Positions 25,458-34,542 of a stretch of 50,820 bases of DNA are shown here, piece by piece. The notes beneath the pieces were generated by a model, which was not told the origin of the DNA, made no database searches, and saw only the letters and a list, made by a program, of their open reading frames with translations. Made by a program: the position numbers and the translations under genes. Source of the DNA: Planctomycetaceae bacterium (GTDB lineage Bacteria > Planctomycetota > Planctomycetia > Planctomycetales > Planctomycetaceae); contig JAJDEI010000301.1 in assembly GCA_029259845.1 (NCBI GenBank), forward strand, positions 1 to 50,820. The letters run 5' to 3'. Positions within the stretch are counted from its first letter, which is position 1, and every line of letters begins with the position of its first letter.

Positions 25458-26357
25458 TTACAACTGCTCCATCAGCCATTGGAGCGGCTCCAGGATGCCA
25501 TGCGGTTCGACGTGCAGCGGCATGTGCAGCCGGCGTCCATAGCCATCGGTTCCCATGGCGTAACTGCCGACGATGCCCGATGCGAAGAATTGATACCGGG
25601 AGAAATGGCGGCGGCATCCCTGGACGAGGCCGGGCATGGTGGCGGCTGCGAAGTCTGCCGGATCGGTCGACGCCTCCGGGCAGGAGTCCGATTTCGTCAG
25701 GATAATGGACAACGGCACTTTGCATTTGCGGCGCCGGAGCGAGCCGTCCCCTTGGTACGCATTGGCAAGGTACGAGATCAGTTTCATTGCGAAGATGTCT
25801 TCCGTGCGACCGTCGTCCCGGGCCCGTCCCGAGTCAAACAGGACCAGCAACCCGCATGATTTGGAGATCACGGAGCGAATCACCGGGTGAGCGTTCTCAT
25901 GTTCCAATTCCAAGGCGATTGCCTCGCCGGCGAGGTCGGGTGTCACAATGTCAATCACGCGTTTCGGCCGCTTGGTCGCGGAGACTTCGCAGTGAACCCA
26001 CCGCCATTGGTCCGCTTCCGACGGTGTTTTCTCAGGGAATCGCTGCTTCTGCAGGGCGTCGATCGTCTCCTGTTGGACCGCCAGAGAGAACGGACCGTTG
26101 GGGAGGCCTCGCAAGGGGCAGTTCCCTTTGCTCAACATGTCGAGCAGCAGCCCCAGGTAAACGGTCTTCCCGGCTCCACTGGGGCCGAGAAGCGTAATGA
26201 ACTGGGGCGGTGCCCCACGCGATGCAACGACCTGCGACACCTCCAGAGGAGCATGGCAGTTGGGGCAAAACATGTGCCGCGTGGCGACCAATTGGTCGCA
26301 GCACGCGCAGTTGATCTGCGGGTCGCGCACTTCAGGACTCGGGGCAGCTTTAACCAT
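25458..26357 (-). CDS. Zinc-ribbon P-loop GTPase (TRAFAC-like)
   Basis: 299 residues from the ATG at 26357 (GAAAGAG upstream). A GTG at 26399, directly after the previous stop, would add 14 residues. A zinc ribbon comes first: C17, C20, C31, C34 (CxxC-x10-CxxC). Then the P-loop GPSGAGKT (58-65), a DxxG-like DLAGE (141-145), and TKSD (221-224) in the place of NKxD. These three guanine-nucleotide motifs support a GTPase rather than an ABC or AAA protein. Fold and gene partner (GAP1-N) match the GTPases of GAP1-associated systems. Cytoplasmic; probably a switch whose state is set or read by the upstream signalling proteins. Confidence 0.8.
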   Translation of the reverse strand: MVKAAPSPEVRDPQINCACCDQLVATRHMFCPNCHAPLEVSQVVASRGAPPQFITLLGPSGAGKTVYLGLLLDMLSKGNCPLRGLPNGPFSLAVQQETIDALQKQRFPEKTPSEADQWRWVHCEVSATKRPKRVIDIVTPDLAGEAIALELEHENAHPVIRSVISKSCGLLVLFDSGRARDDGRTEDIFAMKLISYLANAYQGDGSLRRRKCKVPLSIILTKSDSCPEASTDPADFAAATMPGLVQGCRRHFSRYQFFASGIVGSYAMGTDGYGRRLHMPLHVEPHGILEPLQWLMEQL

Positions 26358-26399
26358 GAGATACTCTTTCGCGGCAGTCGGGGAACGTTTTCTGGTCAC

Positions 26400-27386
26400 T
26401 CACACGAACGCGGAGGGGGACGGGGGCTCTTTCAGTTGCCCCGCCGGCAAACAGCAGCGAAAACCGACGTTGGCGGCGCGGTACAGGAACGGCTGTCCCG
26501 TGCGAAACTGGCAAGTCGCCTGCGTTTCAAAATAGGTGTCAAACGCCCCGCCGCGGATCTCCGCCATCGCCTGCTCAAAGTTGACTCGCAATCCGGACGT
26601 CCGAGCGTCGTACTGGTACTGCGTCGCCACCCACTCCCACACGTTGCCGATCAGTTGGTAGATGCCGTTGGGCGTGCATCCGTCGTAGTAACTGTCGACC
26701 GCGACGGTCTCTCCGGGTCCGCCCGTCCAGGTGTTGGTCCGCTCCGGCAGAAACGCGCTACCCCACGGGTAACGGACGTTCCGTCCGCGTCCGTCTTTGC
26801 CGTGGCTCCAACTGCCGGCATGCTGCCACTCTTGGGCGGTCGGCAGCCGCTTCCCGCACCACAGGGCGTACGCGCGTGCTTCGAACCAGTTGACACCGAC
26901 GACCGGATGCGATTCCTTGCCCCGCGGTGGCTTCCCGTTGATCCAGAACCGCGGCCCGGAGAATCCTGTGGAATCGACGAACTGCAGCAGATTGGGCCAA
27001 ATCTCCTGCGGCCACAAATCCGTCTGGCTGTAACCGGCGTCGGACACGAACCGCGCGTAATGCTCGTTGGTGACGGCGAACCGGTCCAGATAGAAGGCCG
27101 GAATCGGCGAAGAAGCCGGGTCCGTCGCCGCAGCGTGGTTGCCCAGGGCGTCCCGTCCGGGGACGAGTGCCATTTCTTTCTCCATCGCCACCCAGGCCAG
27201 CGCCTGGACGTGCTCATCGAATGATTCGTCGTTGTGACGGTTCAGGACCAGGCCGTACCGCCCCTTCGACAGCAGGGCGTCGACGGACTCGTTGCCGGCC
27301 CGCTCGTCGTGCGCGCTGGCCGTACGGGGCGAATCCGCGAAATCGTCGGCCGCCTTCGACCGGCTGAACAGGGACATGATGCTCAC
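26400..27386 (-). CDS. FGE-sulfatase (SUMF1-like) domain protein without the catalytic Cys pair
   Basis: 328 residues from the GTG at 27386, seven bases after GAGGAG; the ATG at 27377 is an alternative. Formylglycine-generating-enzyme-like domain over about residues 75-320: FYLDRFAVTNEHYARFV, HPVVGVNWFEARAYALWCGK, RLPTAQEWQHA, GNVWEWVA, RGGAFDTYFETQ and the closing ANVGFRC. True FGE enzymes have two copper-binding cysteines in a C-x4-C run after RGGS; here the corresponding stretch keeps only one (ATCQFR), so cysteine oxidation is unlikely. Such inactive copies act as binding or scaffold domains. No export signal, which fits a cytoplasmic role next to the GTPase. Confidence 0.85.
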   Translation of the reverse strand: MSIMSLFSRSKAADDFADSPRTASAHDERAGNESVDALLSKGRYGLVLNRHNDESFDEHVQALAWVAMEKEMALVPGRDALGNHAAATDPASSPIPAFYLDRFAVTNEHYARFVSDAGYSQTDLWPQEIWPNLLQFVDSTGFSGPRFWINGKPPRGKESHPVVGVNWFEARAYALWCGKRLPTAQEWQHAGSWSHGKDGRGRNVRYPWGSAFLPERTNTWTGGPGETVAVDSYYDGCTPNGIYQLIGNVWEWVATQYQYDARTSGLRVNFEQAMAEIRGGAFDTYFETQATCQFRTGQPFLYRAANVGFRCCLPAGQLKEPPSPSAFV

Positions 27387-27435
27387 AAATCTTCTCCTCA
27401 ATTGGCTCTGATGGGGAACCGCTGACAGCGTTCAA

Positions 27436-28041
27436 TCACGACGGGCCGCGCCGCGCGTGCTGTCGGATCTCTCTTTTGATTTGTTGGAATTGAAGGGCTG
27501 CTGACCGGCCTGCGGCGGCGGAGTCGAAATCAAAATAGTCGGCCGGGTTCGACAGATTCGCGTTCGATACGCCCGGGTCCGGCAAGTTGGGCGACTGCTG
27601 TTCCGACATCGCCTCGCCGGATGCAACCGGCACCGCGGCGACGACGACATCGGATTGTGCCGCGGGTCTGCTGTCGGCGTCTGCCAGCGACATGCGGCGG
27701 TCCGCTTCAATCCGATCCCAGGCCGCCGTCAACATCTCCACCTCCTCGGCGATGCGTTCCTTCTGCTGTTGTTTCGATTGTTCCCAAAGGATCTGCTGGT
27801 CCCGCAACTCACGAGCCTTCTGCTCCAGGGCCGCGTAATCGCCTGCCTGCTCCGTCAGATCACCGCAAGCCTCGTCGATCTTCGCCAACTGCCGGCCAAG
27901 AAAGCCGTCCACATGCCGGGTGAGCCGTTCGAGCCGGCAGACGCATTCGTCAACGACCTCAACGGACGGTCCGCAGCCGGCGCGGTTTCCGTCATGCGAC
28001 GATGTCGCCGGGTGTTCCGATTGATATGTCTCGTAATCCAC
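27436..28041 (-). CDS. Coiled-coil protein of the GTPase/chemosensory operon
   Basis: 201 residues from the GTG at 28041, which has AAGAAGGAC seven bases upstream. The frame extends to 28191 but that part has no ribosome site. A long helical coiled coil spans about residues 35-125 (VCRLERLTRHVDGFLGRQLA, YAALEQKARELRDQQILWEQ, KERIAEEVEMLTAAWDRIEA), followed by a Pro/Ser-rich disordered stretch and a short basic C-terminus (QFQQIKREIRQHARRG). No family recognised. Lying between the FHA coiled-coil and FGE-like genes, it may be an adaptor or cytoskeletal-like component of the same complex. Confidence 0.7.
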   Translation of the reverse strand: MDYETYQSEHPATSSHDGNRAGCGPSVEVVDECVCRLERLTRHVDGFLGRQLAKIDEACGDLTEQAGDYAALEQKARELRDQQILWEQSKQQQKERIAEEVEMLTAAWDRIEADRRMSLADADSRPAAQSDVVVAAVPVASGEAMSEQQSPNLPDPGVSNANLSNPADYFDFDSAAAGRSAALQFQQIKREIRQHARRGPS

Positions 28042-28273
28042 GATGCGTCCTTCTTGCGTGGCGGGTTGATGACGACCCCAATGATTGGCCACAAACCAAG
28101 TTTCCTGTTCCGGCCCAACGAGGCCGTCCAATTCGTTTGGGTGATGCGCCTCACGGGCGTCCCCACAAGATCGAATCACATCGCGTTCCACGAATCTCGT
28201 ATCGTCACGTCTCGTCTAACTCCGCCGATATTCTCGTCCCGAATTGTCCGCCGACCGGCCAAGTGGAACCGGA

Positions 28274-29887
28274 TCAATCGGTGTCCAACGGCCGGCCTTC
28301 GAGCTTCCTCCAGAGTTTGCCCATCCGTTGGGACATCGTCGGCGCCGAAGGGCGTTGCGGATCCGCTTCGTGAATCTCTCGAAGGTGCTCCCGAAACGCC
28401 CGAATCTTGTGATCGGCTGAGTCCACCGTTTGGCCTTGCCGGTCGAGTTGCAACGCAATCTCGTCCTGCTGTCGTGCCAGCGCGGCTCTTTCGCGAGCCA
28501 GCGATGCGTTCTCCTGGGCGAGTTGCAGACGCTCCTCGCGTAAGGCCGCATCAACGGCTGTGGCGATCCGTTGCTCGGTGTCCGCGACGGAGGCGTCCTG
28601 CAGCCGAGAACGCGACTCATCGAGTTCCTGTTCCGCCTTCAAGAACTCGTCCTTCAGGCGTGAATACTCTTCGCGGAGCCGAAGCACCAACTCGTCCCGC
28701 GCCGCTCCTGAAGCGACGTCGGTGTCTCCAGTCGCCAGTTGGTGTTCCGCCCGGTCGCGCTGCTCGGTCAGTTCGGTGATCGTCTTGCTCATGGCATCCC
28801 GCTCGGCATGCCACTCCTGCTCCCACTGCCCGACACGGCGATCGACCTCGCAGAGCCACCCCTCGAGTTGCCGGCTTTCCTCGCCGGCCGTCTGGAGCGC
28901 GTCTTCAGACGTTTGAAGCAGCTCAGTCAACGCTGCGATCCGGGTGTCACTTTGGTCGAGTTCGGCGAGGAGCTGCTCCAGCCGCCCGACCAGCTTCTCG
29001 GCCTCAGCAGCGGTCACCGTCTCCTCCGAGACGTCCTCTCCCCCGTCGAATTCCGTAAGATCCTCCAGCATCCTCAGGCGTTCATCCCGTTCGGCGAGTT
29101 CCGACCGCAGGAAGTCGAGCTCCACTTGAAGAAGCTGCACGGCGTCGTCGTGCGACTCCTCCCGCGCGTAGGGGCCGTCGGTGATGTCACCGTGGCCCTC
29201 CGTCGAAAGAACGTCGGTCTCGTCGGGGCTGTCCCAGGGATCAAAGTCGCGGTCCCACGCAGCACGATCGTCACCCGTATGAGGAGCCGGCGGCGAATCA
29301 TGAACGGATCGCGGGACATCGCTTTCGTCAGTCCGCGGGTCTTTGTCGGCGTTGAGACGTGAGCGGCTCTCGTCCTCGGCTGACAGCAGGAGTCCGCCGG
29401 GATGGAATTCGCGTCCGGTTTCTGCCGCGTCTCGGTCGCTGATGCCACCCGCATAGAAATCGCTCGGTGCACTGCCATCCGCGTCGGCGGCGACGGTGTC
29501 ATCGGGATCCCGTTGACTTTGGGGAACCGCCGGTTCTCTTGTGACAGGCACGGCCGACACGCGGGACTGAATGAGAAAGCCGGCGATCCGCAACTCGAAG
29601 GCGGTACCGTCGACTCGCTCTTCTTCGATCCGACGTCCGTCAAGAAACGTTCCGATCTCAGTGCTCCAGTCGCGAACGGTGATCCCGCCGTTGTGGAATT
29701 CGATCGTACAGTGCATCCCGGCGATTTCGGGGGAGTCGAGACGCAATCCGCACGCGGCACTGCTGCCCACGACCAAGACCTGCCCTTCGGGCAGCTGATG
29801 CGTGTGGACAGAACCGTCCGCCGCGCAGACCTTTAGCTGCAGGCACCGGGGAGAGACCGCTTCGATGTTCGTTGGGGGCATGCTCAT
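28274..29887 (-). CDS. FHA-domain protein with long coiled coil
   Basis: 537 residues. An FHA domain fills about residues 20-105: VLVVGSSAACGLRLDSPEIA then GMHCTIEFHNGG and DWSTEIGTFLDGRRI, which is the GS-x-S/R...SRxH...N pattern in a diverged form (GMHC where SRRH is usual). FHA domains bind phosphothreonine peptides. A linker rich in Asp/Ser (about 110-245) leads to a coiled coil of some 260 residues (LLQVELDFLRSELAERDERL onward). The protein could connect phosphorylation signals to the coiled-coil and GTPase partners downstream. No Ser/Thr kinase gene is in the window. It follows the receiver-PATAN gene by 32 bases. Confidence 0.85.
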   Translation of the reverse strand: MSMPPTNIEAVSPRCLQLKVCAADGSVHTHQLPEGQVLVVGSSAACGLRLDSPEIAGMHCTIEFHNGGITVRDWSTEIGTFLDGRRIEEERVDGTAFELRIAGFLIQSRVSAVPVTREPAVPQSQRDPDDTVAADADGSAPSDFYAGGISDRDAAETGREFHPGGLLLSAEDESRSRLNADKDPRTDESDVPRSVHDSPPAPHTGDDRAAWDRDFDPWDSPDETDVLSTEGHGDITDGPYAREESHDDAVQLLQVELDFLRSELAERDERLRMLEDLTEFDGGEDVSEETVTAAEAEKLVGRLEQLLAELDQSDTRIAALTELLQTSEDALQTAGEESRQLEGWLCEVDRRVGQWEQEWHAERDAMSKTITELTEQRDRAEHQLATGDTDVASGAARDELVLRLREEYSRLKDEFLKAEQELDESRSRLQDASVADTEQRIATAVDAALREERLQLAQENASLARERAALARQQDEIALQLDRQGQTVDSADHKIRAFREHLREIHEADPQRPSAPTMSQRMGKLWRKLEGRPLDTD

Positions 29888-29919
29888 GCGAATTCACAGC
29901 TTCAGGAAAAACACGTGGT

Positions 29920-31503
29920 TCAAGACAGGCACGTCGCGAGTGACGGTTGTTGTTCCGAATCGGTCGGCGGGACGCCTGGAGACCCGTTGAGAGATTGATC
30001 GATCGCGGCAACAATTCGTTCTGCCGAATACGGTCGGGACAGGACGACATCGAACAGGTCTTCGCCGCCTGCGCCGTCGTCCGGATCCGCTTCGCCCGCC
30101 AGAATGCCGACGAGCTTCATGTTGATTTTCTTCGAGGCGACTTGTTCCCGCACGTTTCGGGCGAACTGCTGTTCGCGGTCCGAGCCGCCGGGGAGAATCA
30201 GAATGTTGGGGCGTCCCCGCTTGAGCAACAGTTGGACCGCCAATTGGTCGCGGACGATCTTGGCCGCGTAACGTCCTCCGGGTTGGCCCAGTGCTGAGCG
30301 GAGCGTCCGCGCGGCACCGGGATCGCTTTCCAATGCGACGACCTGCAGCACCTCCCCTTGGGCTTGGCGGTCGACGAGTTCCGCAAGCGTGAGTCCCCGC
30401 AGGACGCGGCGTGTGCCTTCGGCATCGCGTCCGAGCCGCTCGGCAAGGTCCGCCGCAGAGACCGGATCGTTTACGCCGCTGAGCACCTTCATTTGGTCGG
30501 CGGTGAGCCCCGCGCGATCGAGGTTCTGCCCCCGGATCGACCGTCGCACGTAGACCGTGCTCGACGAGTCTTCGGGTACGTCCTGTAAGCCACATCGCCC
30601 GGACGCTTCGACCAGCAATGCGGCGAGGCTCGTGTCCAAAGGCAGCTTGCGGAACAACGGCGACGCCACACGTCCGGTTTCAAACCGAAACCCTTTGAGC
30701 TCACTGTGGAAACACTTCCAAACAAGCATGGCGGCCTGGTGCCGGAGCACCTGCCGCAGCAATCGGGGGTCGAGCACCTTACGATCGAGCAATTCGACCA
30801 GTCCGTCGACTTCCGAGCAGAGTTTTCCACCGACAGTCAAATTGAGCACCGGAGCAAGGTCGCGGAGCGACTCCGGCAGCGTCTGCACGATTTCGCGGGG
30901 ATCGATGCCCGTGCCAATCACCGCCTGCAACCGCCCGTCGTCCGTGAAGAACCAGATTCGCGATGCGCCGGCCTGAACCTCGAGCACACCGCTTTTCGAT
31001 CCGTTGTTCAGAAAGTCCAAGACCTCCCGCAGCGAGAACGACTTGAAGGTCCCGGCGAAGTCCGCCTCTTCGAGTGCGTTGATGACTTCCGGGACAGCCG
31101 TTCCGTCTGCCTGGGACTGCACGATCAGCCGTCCGGTATCGAGCGCGTTGGCGACCGTCGTCGTCAGCAGCTCTTCCGAGTACGGCTTGGGCAGCATGTC
31201 GACGACGTTGGGGGCGTCCGTGTATTCCACGTATGCTTTCTTCCGCAATGTCGAACTCACGACCACTGGCGTATGGCGGACCTCGGGAATCTCCAACAGC
31301 TTCTGACAGACGTCCAGACCGGTGGTTCCCGGGAGTTGGTGGTCCAACAGAATCAAATCCGGACGGACAGCCTGCGCCTGCTCGATCCCTTCCTCGGCAT
31401 TGGGGGCGAGGATCACGCGATACCCTTCCGGGCTGAGCGTCCCGTCGACCAGCCGTCGAATGGTCGCGCTATCGTCGATCACCAGGATTGTTATCTGACT
31501 CAT
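29920..31503 (-). CDS. Response regulator: receiver - PATAN (DUF4388) - pseudoreceiver
   Basis: 527 residues in three parts. Residues 1-120 are a receiver with phospho-acceptor D54 (LILLDHQLPG), acidic pair D10/D11 and K106 (LPKPYS). About 150-290 is a DUF4388/PATAN domain (FAGTFKSFSLREVLDFLNNG, SGVLEVQ, IWFFTDDGRLQAV), a module typical of regulators coupled to chemosensory kinases and GTPases in myxobacteria, cyanobacteria and planctomycetes. About 380-505 looks like a second receiver that has lost its aspartate: LQVVALESDPGAARTLRSAL, then NILILPGGS where the aspartate should be, and a final LSRPYSAERIVAAI. Coupled to the CheA gene, 18 bases upstream of it. Likely the output regulator of the kinase. 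Confidence 0.9.
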   Translation of the reverse strand: MSQITILVIDDSATIRRLVDGTLSPEGYRVILAPNAEEGIEQAQAVRPDLILLDHQLPGTTGLDVCQKLLEIPEVRHTPVVVSSTLRKKAYVEYTDAPNVVDMLPKPYSEELLTTTVANALDTGRLIVQSQADGTAVPEVINALEEADFAGTFKSFSLREVLDFLNNGSKSGVLEVQAGASRIWFFTDDGRLQAVIGTGIDPREIVQTLPESLRDLAPVLNLTVGGKLCSEVDGLVELLDRKVLDPRLLRQVLRHQAAMLVWKCFHSELKGFRFETGRVASPLFRKLPLDTSLAALLVEASGRCGLQDVPEDSSSTVYVRRSIRGQNLDRAGLTADQMKVLSGVNDPVSAADLAERLGRDAEGTRRVLRGLTLAELVDRQAQGEVLQVVALESDPGAARTLRSALGQPGGRYAAKIVRDQLAVQLLLKRGRPNILILPGGSDREQQFARNVREQVASKKINMKLVGILAGEADPDDGAGGEDLFDVVLSRPYSAERIVAAIDQSLNGSPGVPPTDSEQQPSLATCLS

Positions 31504-31521
31504 CGCTTGTGCCTCGGGTGG

Positions 31522-34500
31522 TTACGTCGCAGGAGTAATAACAAGCTGTTCCAACATCGTCTCAATCGTCGCGTCGCTGACCGGTTTCGACAGGAAGCCG
31601 TCGGCTCCCAGTTCGTGGGCTTTGGCTTTCGTTTCCGGTTCGTCGCGGCTGGTGACGATCACGACCGGCTTATCGGGAGTCCGCGGGTCGTTCTTGATGG
31701 CAGTCAGCAGTTCAAACCCGTTGAGGCCCGGCATTTCGAGGTCTGAGAAGACGGCATCAAACGTTGTCGTTCGCGTGAAGTTCAATGCCTCCACCCCGTC
31801 ACTGGCTTCGGTGATGTCGAAGCCGTAGGGCAGGAGCTTCTCGACGAGCCGCCGCCGCGCGCTGAGGGAGTCCTCGGCGACGAGAATCTTCGGGCGCGCG
31901 GCCTCGGATGACTTCAGTCTGTTCATCCGCATGATCTGGCTATCGGACGTTAATTCGGGTGCGGACGTTTCGTCGGCCTCCCTGAGAAGGCGGGGGCTGT
32001 CGAGCAACAGCACGACTTCGCCGGCACCCGACAGGGTGACCCCGCTGAGCACGGGATGCCGCCGCAACAGCGGCGGGAGAGGCCGCACGACGACTTCTTC
32101 CGGCCCGAGGATGTCTTCGACGACGAACGCCCGCCGCTGCCCGGAGGTCTGGTGAGCTGACGATGCGGTTTTGCCGTTCGCCGACGATGCACGGGCCGGT
32201 GATGCAGAAGCCGGCAGATTGCTGCCGAGGACGAGTGATCGGGACGATTCGGGCGGCGCGGCTTTCTCGGACGACGAGAGCCGCAAAATCCGTCTCAACT
32301 CGACATGGGAACGATCAGAAATGGCATCGGCACAATCGTCCGACGTGTCGCCCAACGAGGTGGACATGACGAACTGCATCGGCAATCCGAAGAGCTGTCC
32401 GCCGCACCGAAACACGAGCGAATGTTCGATCACCGAAGGCAGCGGAATCGCCAGCCGAAAAGTCGTGCCAACGCCCGCTTCGGAATGCACGTCGATCTGG
32501 CAACGGCATCGGTTGAGGGCCGTCAGCACAACGTCCATGCCCACGCCGCGGCCCGCGACTTCGCTCGTTTCGGTCCGCGTTGAGAAACCCGGATGAAAGA
32601 TCAGACGGGACAGCTCGCTGGGCGAAACCGGCTCGTCCGGGCGAACGAGGCCCCGTTCGATCCCGCGGCGGCGGATCGCGTCAAAGTCGAGTCCGCCCCC
32701 GTCGTCGCGAATGTCCAGAAGCAGCATCTGCGAGCTGCCGGACGCTTCAAGCGTGATCGTCCCGACGGCATCCTTGCAGGCCCGCACTCGCTTGTCCTCC
32801 GTCTCGATCCCGTGACAAACCGCGTTCCGCACGAGATGCAGCAGCGGCTCATACAACCGCTCCTGGAGCGATCGTTCGAGTCCCGTGTTTTGTCCCACAA
32901 ATTCGAGACGGACCTGTTTGCCTTCGAGCCGCGCCGCTTCGCGAACAACGCGTTGCAATCGCTGAAACAGGCCCGACAACGGAACACGCCGCGCTTGGGC
33001 CAACTGTTGCCGAAACTGCTGGATGAACTGCGAGACGGCCCGGTTCTCTTCCGCCATCGACTGATGGCACTCTCGCAACCCGCCCGCAATTTCGCGAAGA
33101 TCGTTCGTGATTTCGCCCAGAAACCGGGACGACTCCCGAGATTGGTCGTCAGCCGGCGAATGCCCGCTCGAAACCGAGCCGGTCGAAGACGAACCGGCTG
33201 CAGGCGAACCCACAAAGGACGATCCGGCCGGAGACGCGCTGCTGAAGGAATACCCCTTCGCCAGTGTGTCCAACCGACGAACGCAGCGGGACAGCTCGTC
33301 CTCTCCCTCGCCGAGCTCGGCAACGCGGCGGTCGCGACGGCGACGCCAAATCACCAAATCGACCAGCAGGTTCATCATGCGGTCGAGTTGAGACGATCGG
33401 ACTCGAATGGTCTCATCGCCCGGCTCAACGTTCCGGTCGCTCACGACGGGCGCGGCGACAAGTGGCCGTGGCTGCGCGACCGCCTCGCCCGCTGAGGGGG
33501 CCTGTGAAGCCGTCCCCGGTTGGCCGAGTGCGTTGGTCTGTTTCCGGACGAAGTCGACGCAATCGAGAATCGGTTGGAGTCCCACCGACTCGCGGGACTG
33601 GTCGAACGCCGGCAACCATTCTTCGACCTCGTGCAGATACGTCGCCAGTTCACTCAGGCCGATGCTCGCCGATGCTCCTTTAAGGGTATGCAGGTCGCGG
33701 CACAACTGGTCGATGGGAGCGGGTCCGTGTGAATTGTTCTCAAACTGGATGACGGCCTGCTCCATCGAAGAGAGGCACTGTTCGGCATCTTCGAGGTACG
33801 CTTCCCGGAGGATTTCGCTGAGCACAACGACCTGTGTCGCTGCAGGTGCAGCCGGCAGACCGGTGCTTCTTCGGCTCTTGAACATCGCGTCCGGCGTGGC
33901 TCCGGAGTCCGCGCCATTGCCGACACTGGCATCCGGCGATCGCGGGCTTCTACGACCGTCTGAGCGAACGTCACTCTCCGCGTTTTCGCTGTGGGCACTG
34001 TCGGACAGCTCCTGGACCGCCGAGAGAATCAGGTCCAATTGTTCGGACGGGCTCGACATTCCAGTCCCGTCCGCGGCATCCGCCCCGCCATCGATGTCGA
34101 GCTCCGTGTCGAGCGAACTCGCCTCAAAGAATCCGTCCCCGTCGACGAGCGTCAGGTATTCGCCCCAACGCGTCCGCGCCTGTTCGGTGAGGTCGATCAT
34201 CGAACCATCACCCTCGTCCTCCTCGCCGGTGAGTGTCTGGCGAAGACGCGGAAGGGACGAAGTGACGAACTCCACGATCTGTTCGGCGGTTCCTTCGCCC
34301 AGCGTTTCAGGTCCGTCGGCGAAACAGTCCACGATCTCCAAGAGGTTGGCGAGCGTTCGGCCACATTGGGACCACTCGTCGCCCGCGGCATCTTCCAATG
34401 ATTCGACCGCTTCCCGGAGGTGGTCACAGGCGAGCGAGACCTGAGCGGCATCATCGGCGCACGCTCCCAGGCACTGCTCGACCGGAGTCAGCAGTTCCTC

Positions 34501-34533
34501 GACCGCAGCATGGATTTGTTCTGTGGTGTTCAT
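31522..34533 (-). CDS. cheA: CheA-type hybrid histidine kinase with receiver
   Basis: 1003 residues. Order: an N-terminal helical segment (1-130) without a clear active histidine, an Hpt domain with H282 (DLHTLKGASASIGL), dimerisation helices around 375-425 with a Ser/Gly-rich insert, an HATPase domain (N-box 566-577 HLVRNAVCHGIE, G1 DIRDDGGGLD 607-616, G2 GRGVGMDVV 661-669), a CheW-like regulatory domain (about 700-855, interrupted by a disordered insert at 740-800), and a C-terminal receiver with D931 and K983. In the N-box the usual Asp before His is Cys573. Acts with CheW and the chemoreceptor at the membrane and would phosphorylate the two receiver proteins and itself. Confidence 0.95.
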   Translation of the reverse strand: MNTTEQIHAAVEELLTPVEQCLGACADDAAQVSLACDHLREAVESLEDAAGDEWSQCGRTLANLLEIVDCFADGPETLGEGTAEQIVEFVTSSLPRLRQTLTGEEDEGDGSMIDLTEQARTRWGEYLTLVDGDGFFEASSLDTELDIDGGADAADGTGMSSPSEQLDLILSAVQELSDSAHSENAESDVRSDGRRSPRSPDASVGNGADSGATPDAMFKSRRSTGLPAAPAATQVVVLSEILREAYLEDAEQCLSSMEQAVIQFENNSHGPAPIDQLCRDLHTLKGASASIGLSELATYLHEVEEWLPAFDQSRESVGLQPILDCVDFVRKQTNALGQPGTASQAPSAGEAVAQPRPLVAAPVVSDRNVEPGDETIRVRSSQLDRMMNLLVDLVIWRRRRDRRVAELGEGEDELSRCVRRLDTLAKGYSFSSASPAGSSFVGSPAAGSSSTGSVSSGHSPADDQSRESSRFLGEITNDLREIAGGLRECHQSMAEENRAVSQFIQQFRQQLAQARRVPLSGLFQRLQRVVREAARLEGKQVRLEFVGQNTGLERSLQERLYEPLLHLVRNAVCHGIETEDKRVRACKDAVGTITLEASGSSQMLLLDIRDDGGGLDFDAIRRRGIERGLVRPDEPVSPSELSRLIFHPGFSTRTETSEVAGRGVGMDVVLTALNRCRCQIDVHSEAGVGTTFRLAIPLPSVIEHSLVFRCGGQLFGLPMQFVMSTSLGDTSDDCADAISDRSHVELRRILRLSSSEKAAPPESSRSLVLGSNLPASASPARASSANGKTASSAHQTSGQRRAFVVEDILGPEEVVVRPLPPLLRRHPVLSGVTLSGAGEVVLLLDSPRLLREADETSAPELTSDSQIMRMNRLKSSEAARPKILVAEDSLSARRRLVEKLLPYGFDITEASDGVEALNFTRTTTFDAVFSDLEMPGLNGFELLTAIKNDPRTPDKPVVIVTSRDEPETKAKAHELGADGFLSKPVSDATIETMLEQLVITPAT

Positions 34534-34542
34534 CGGTCGTGC

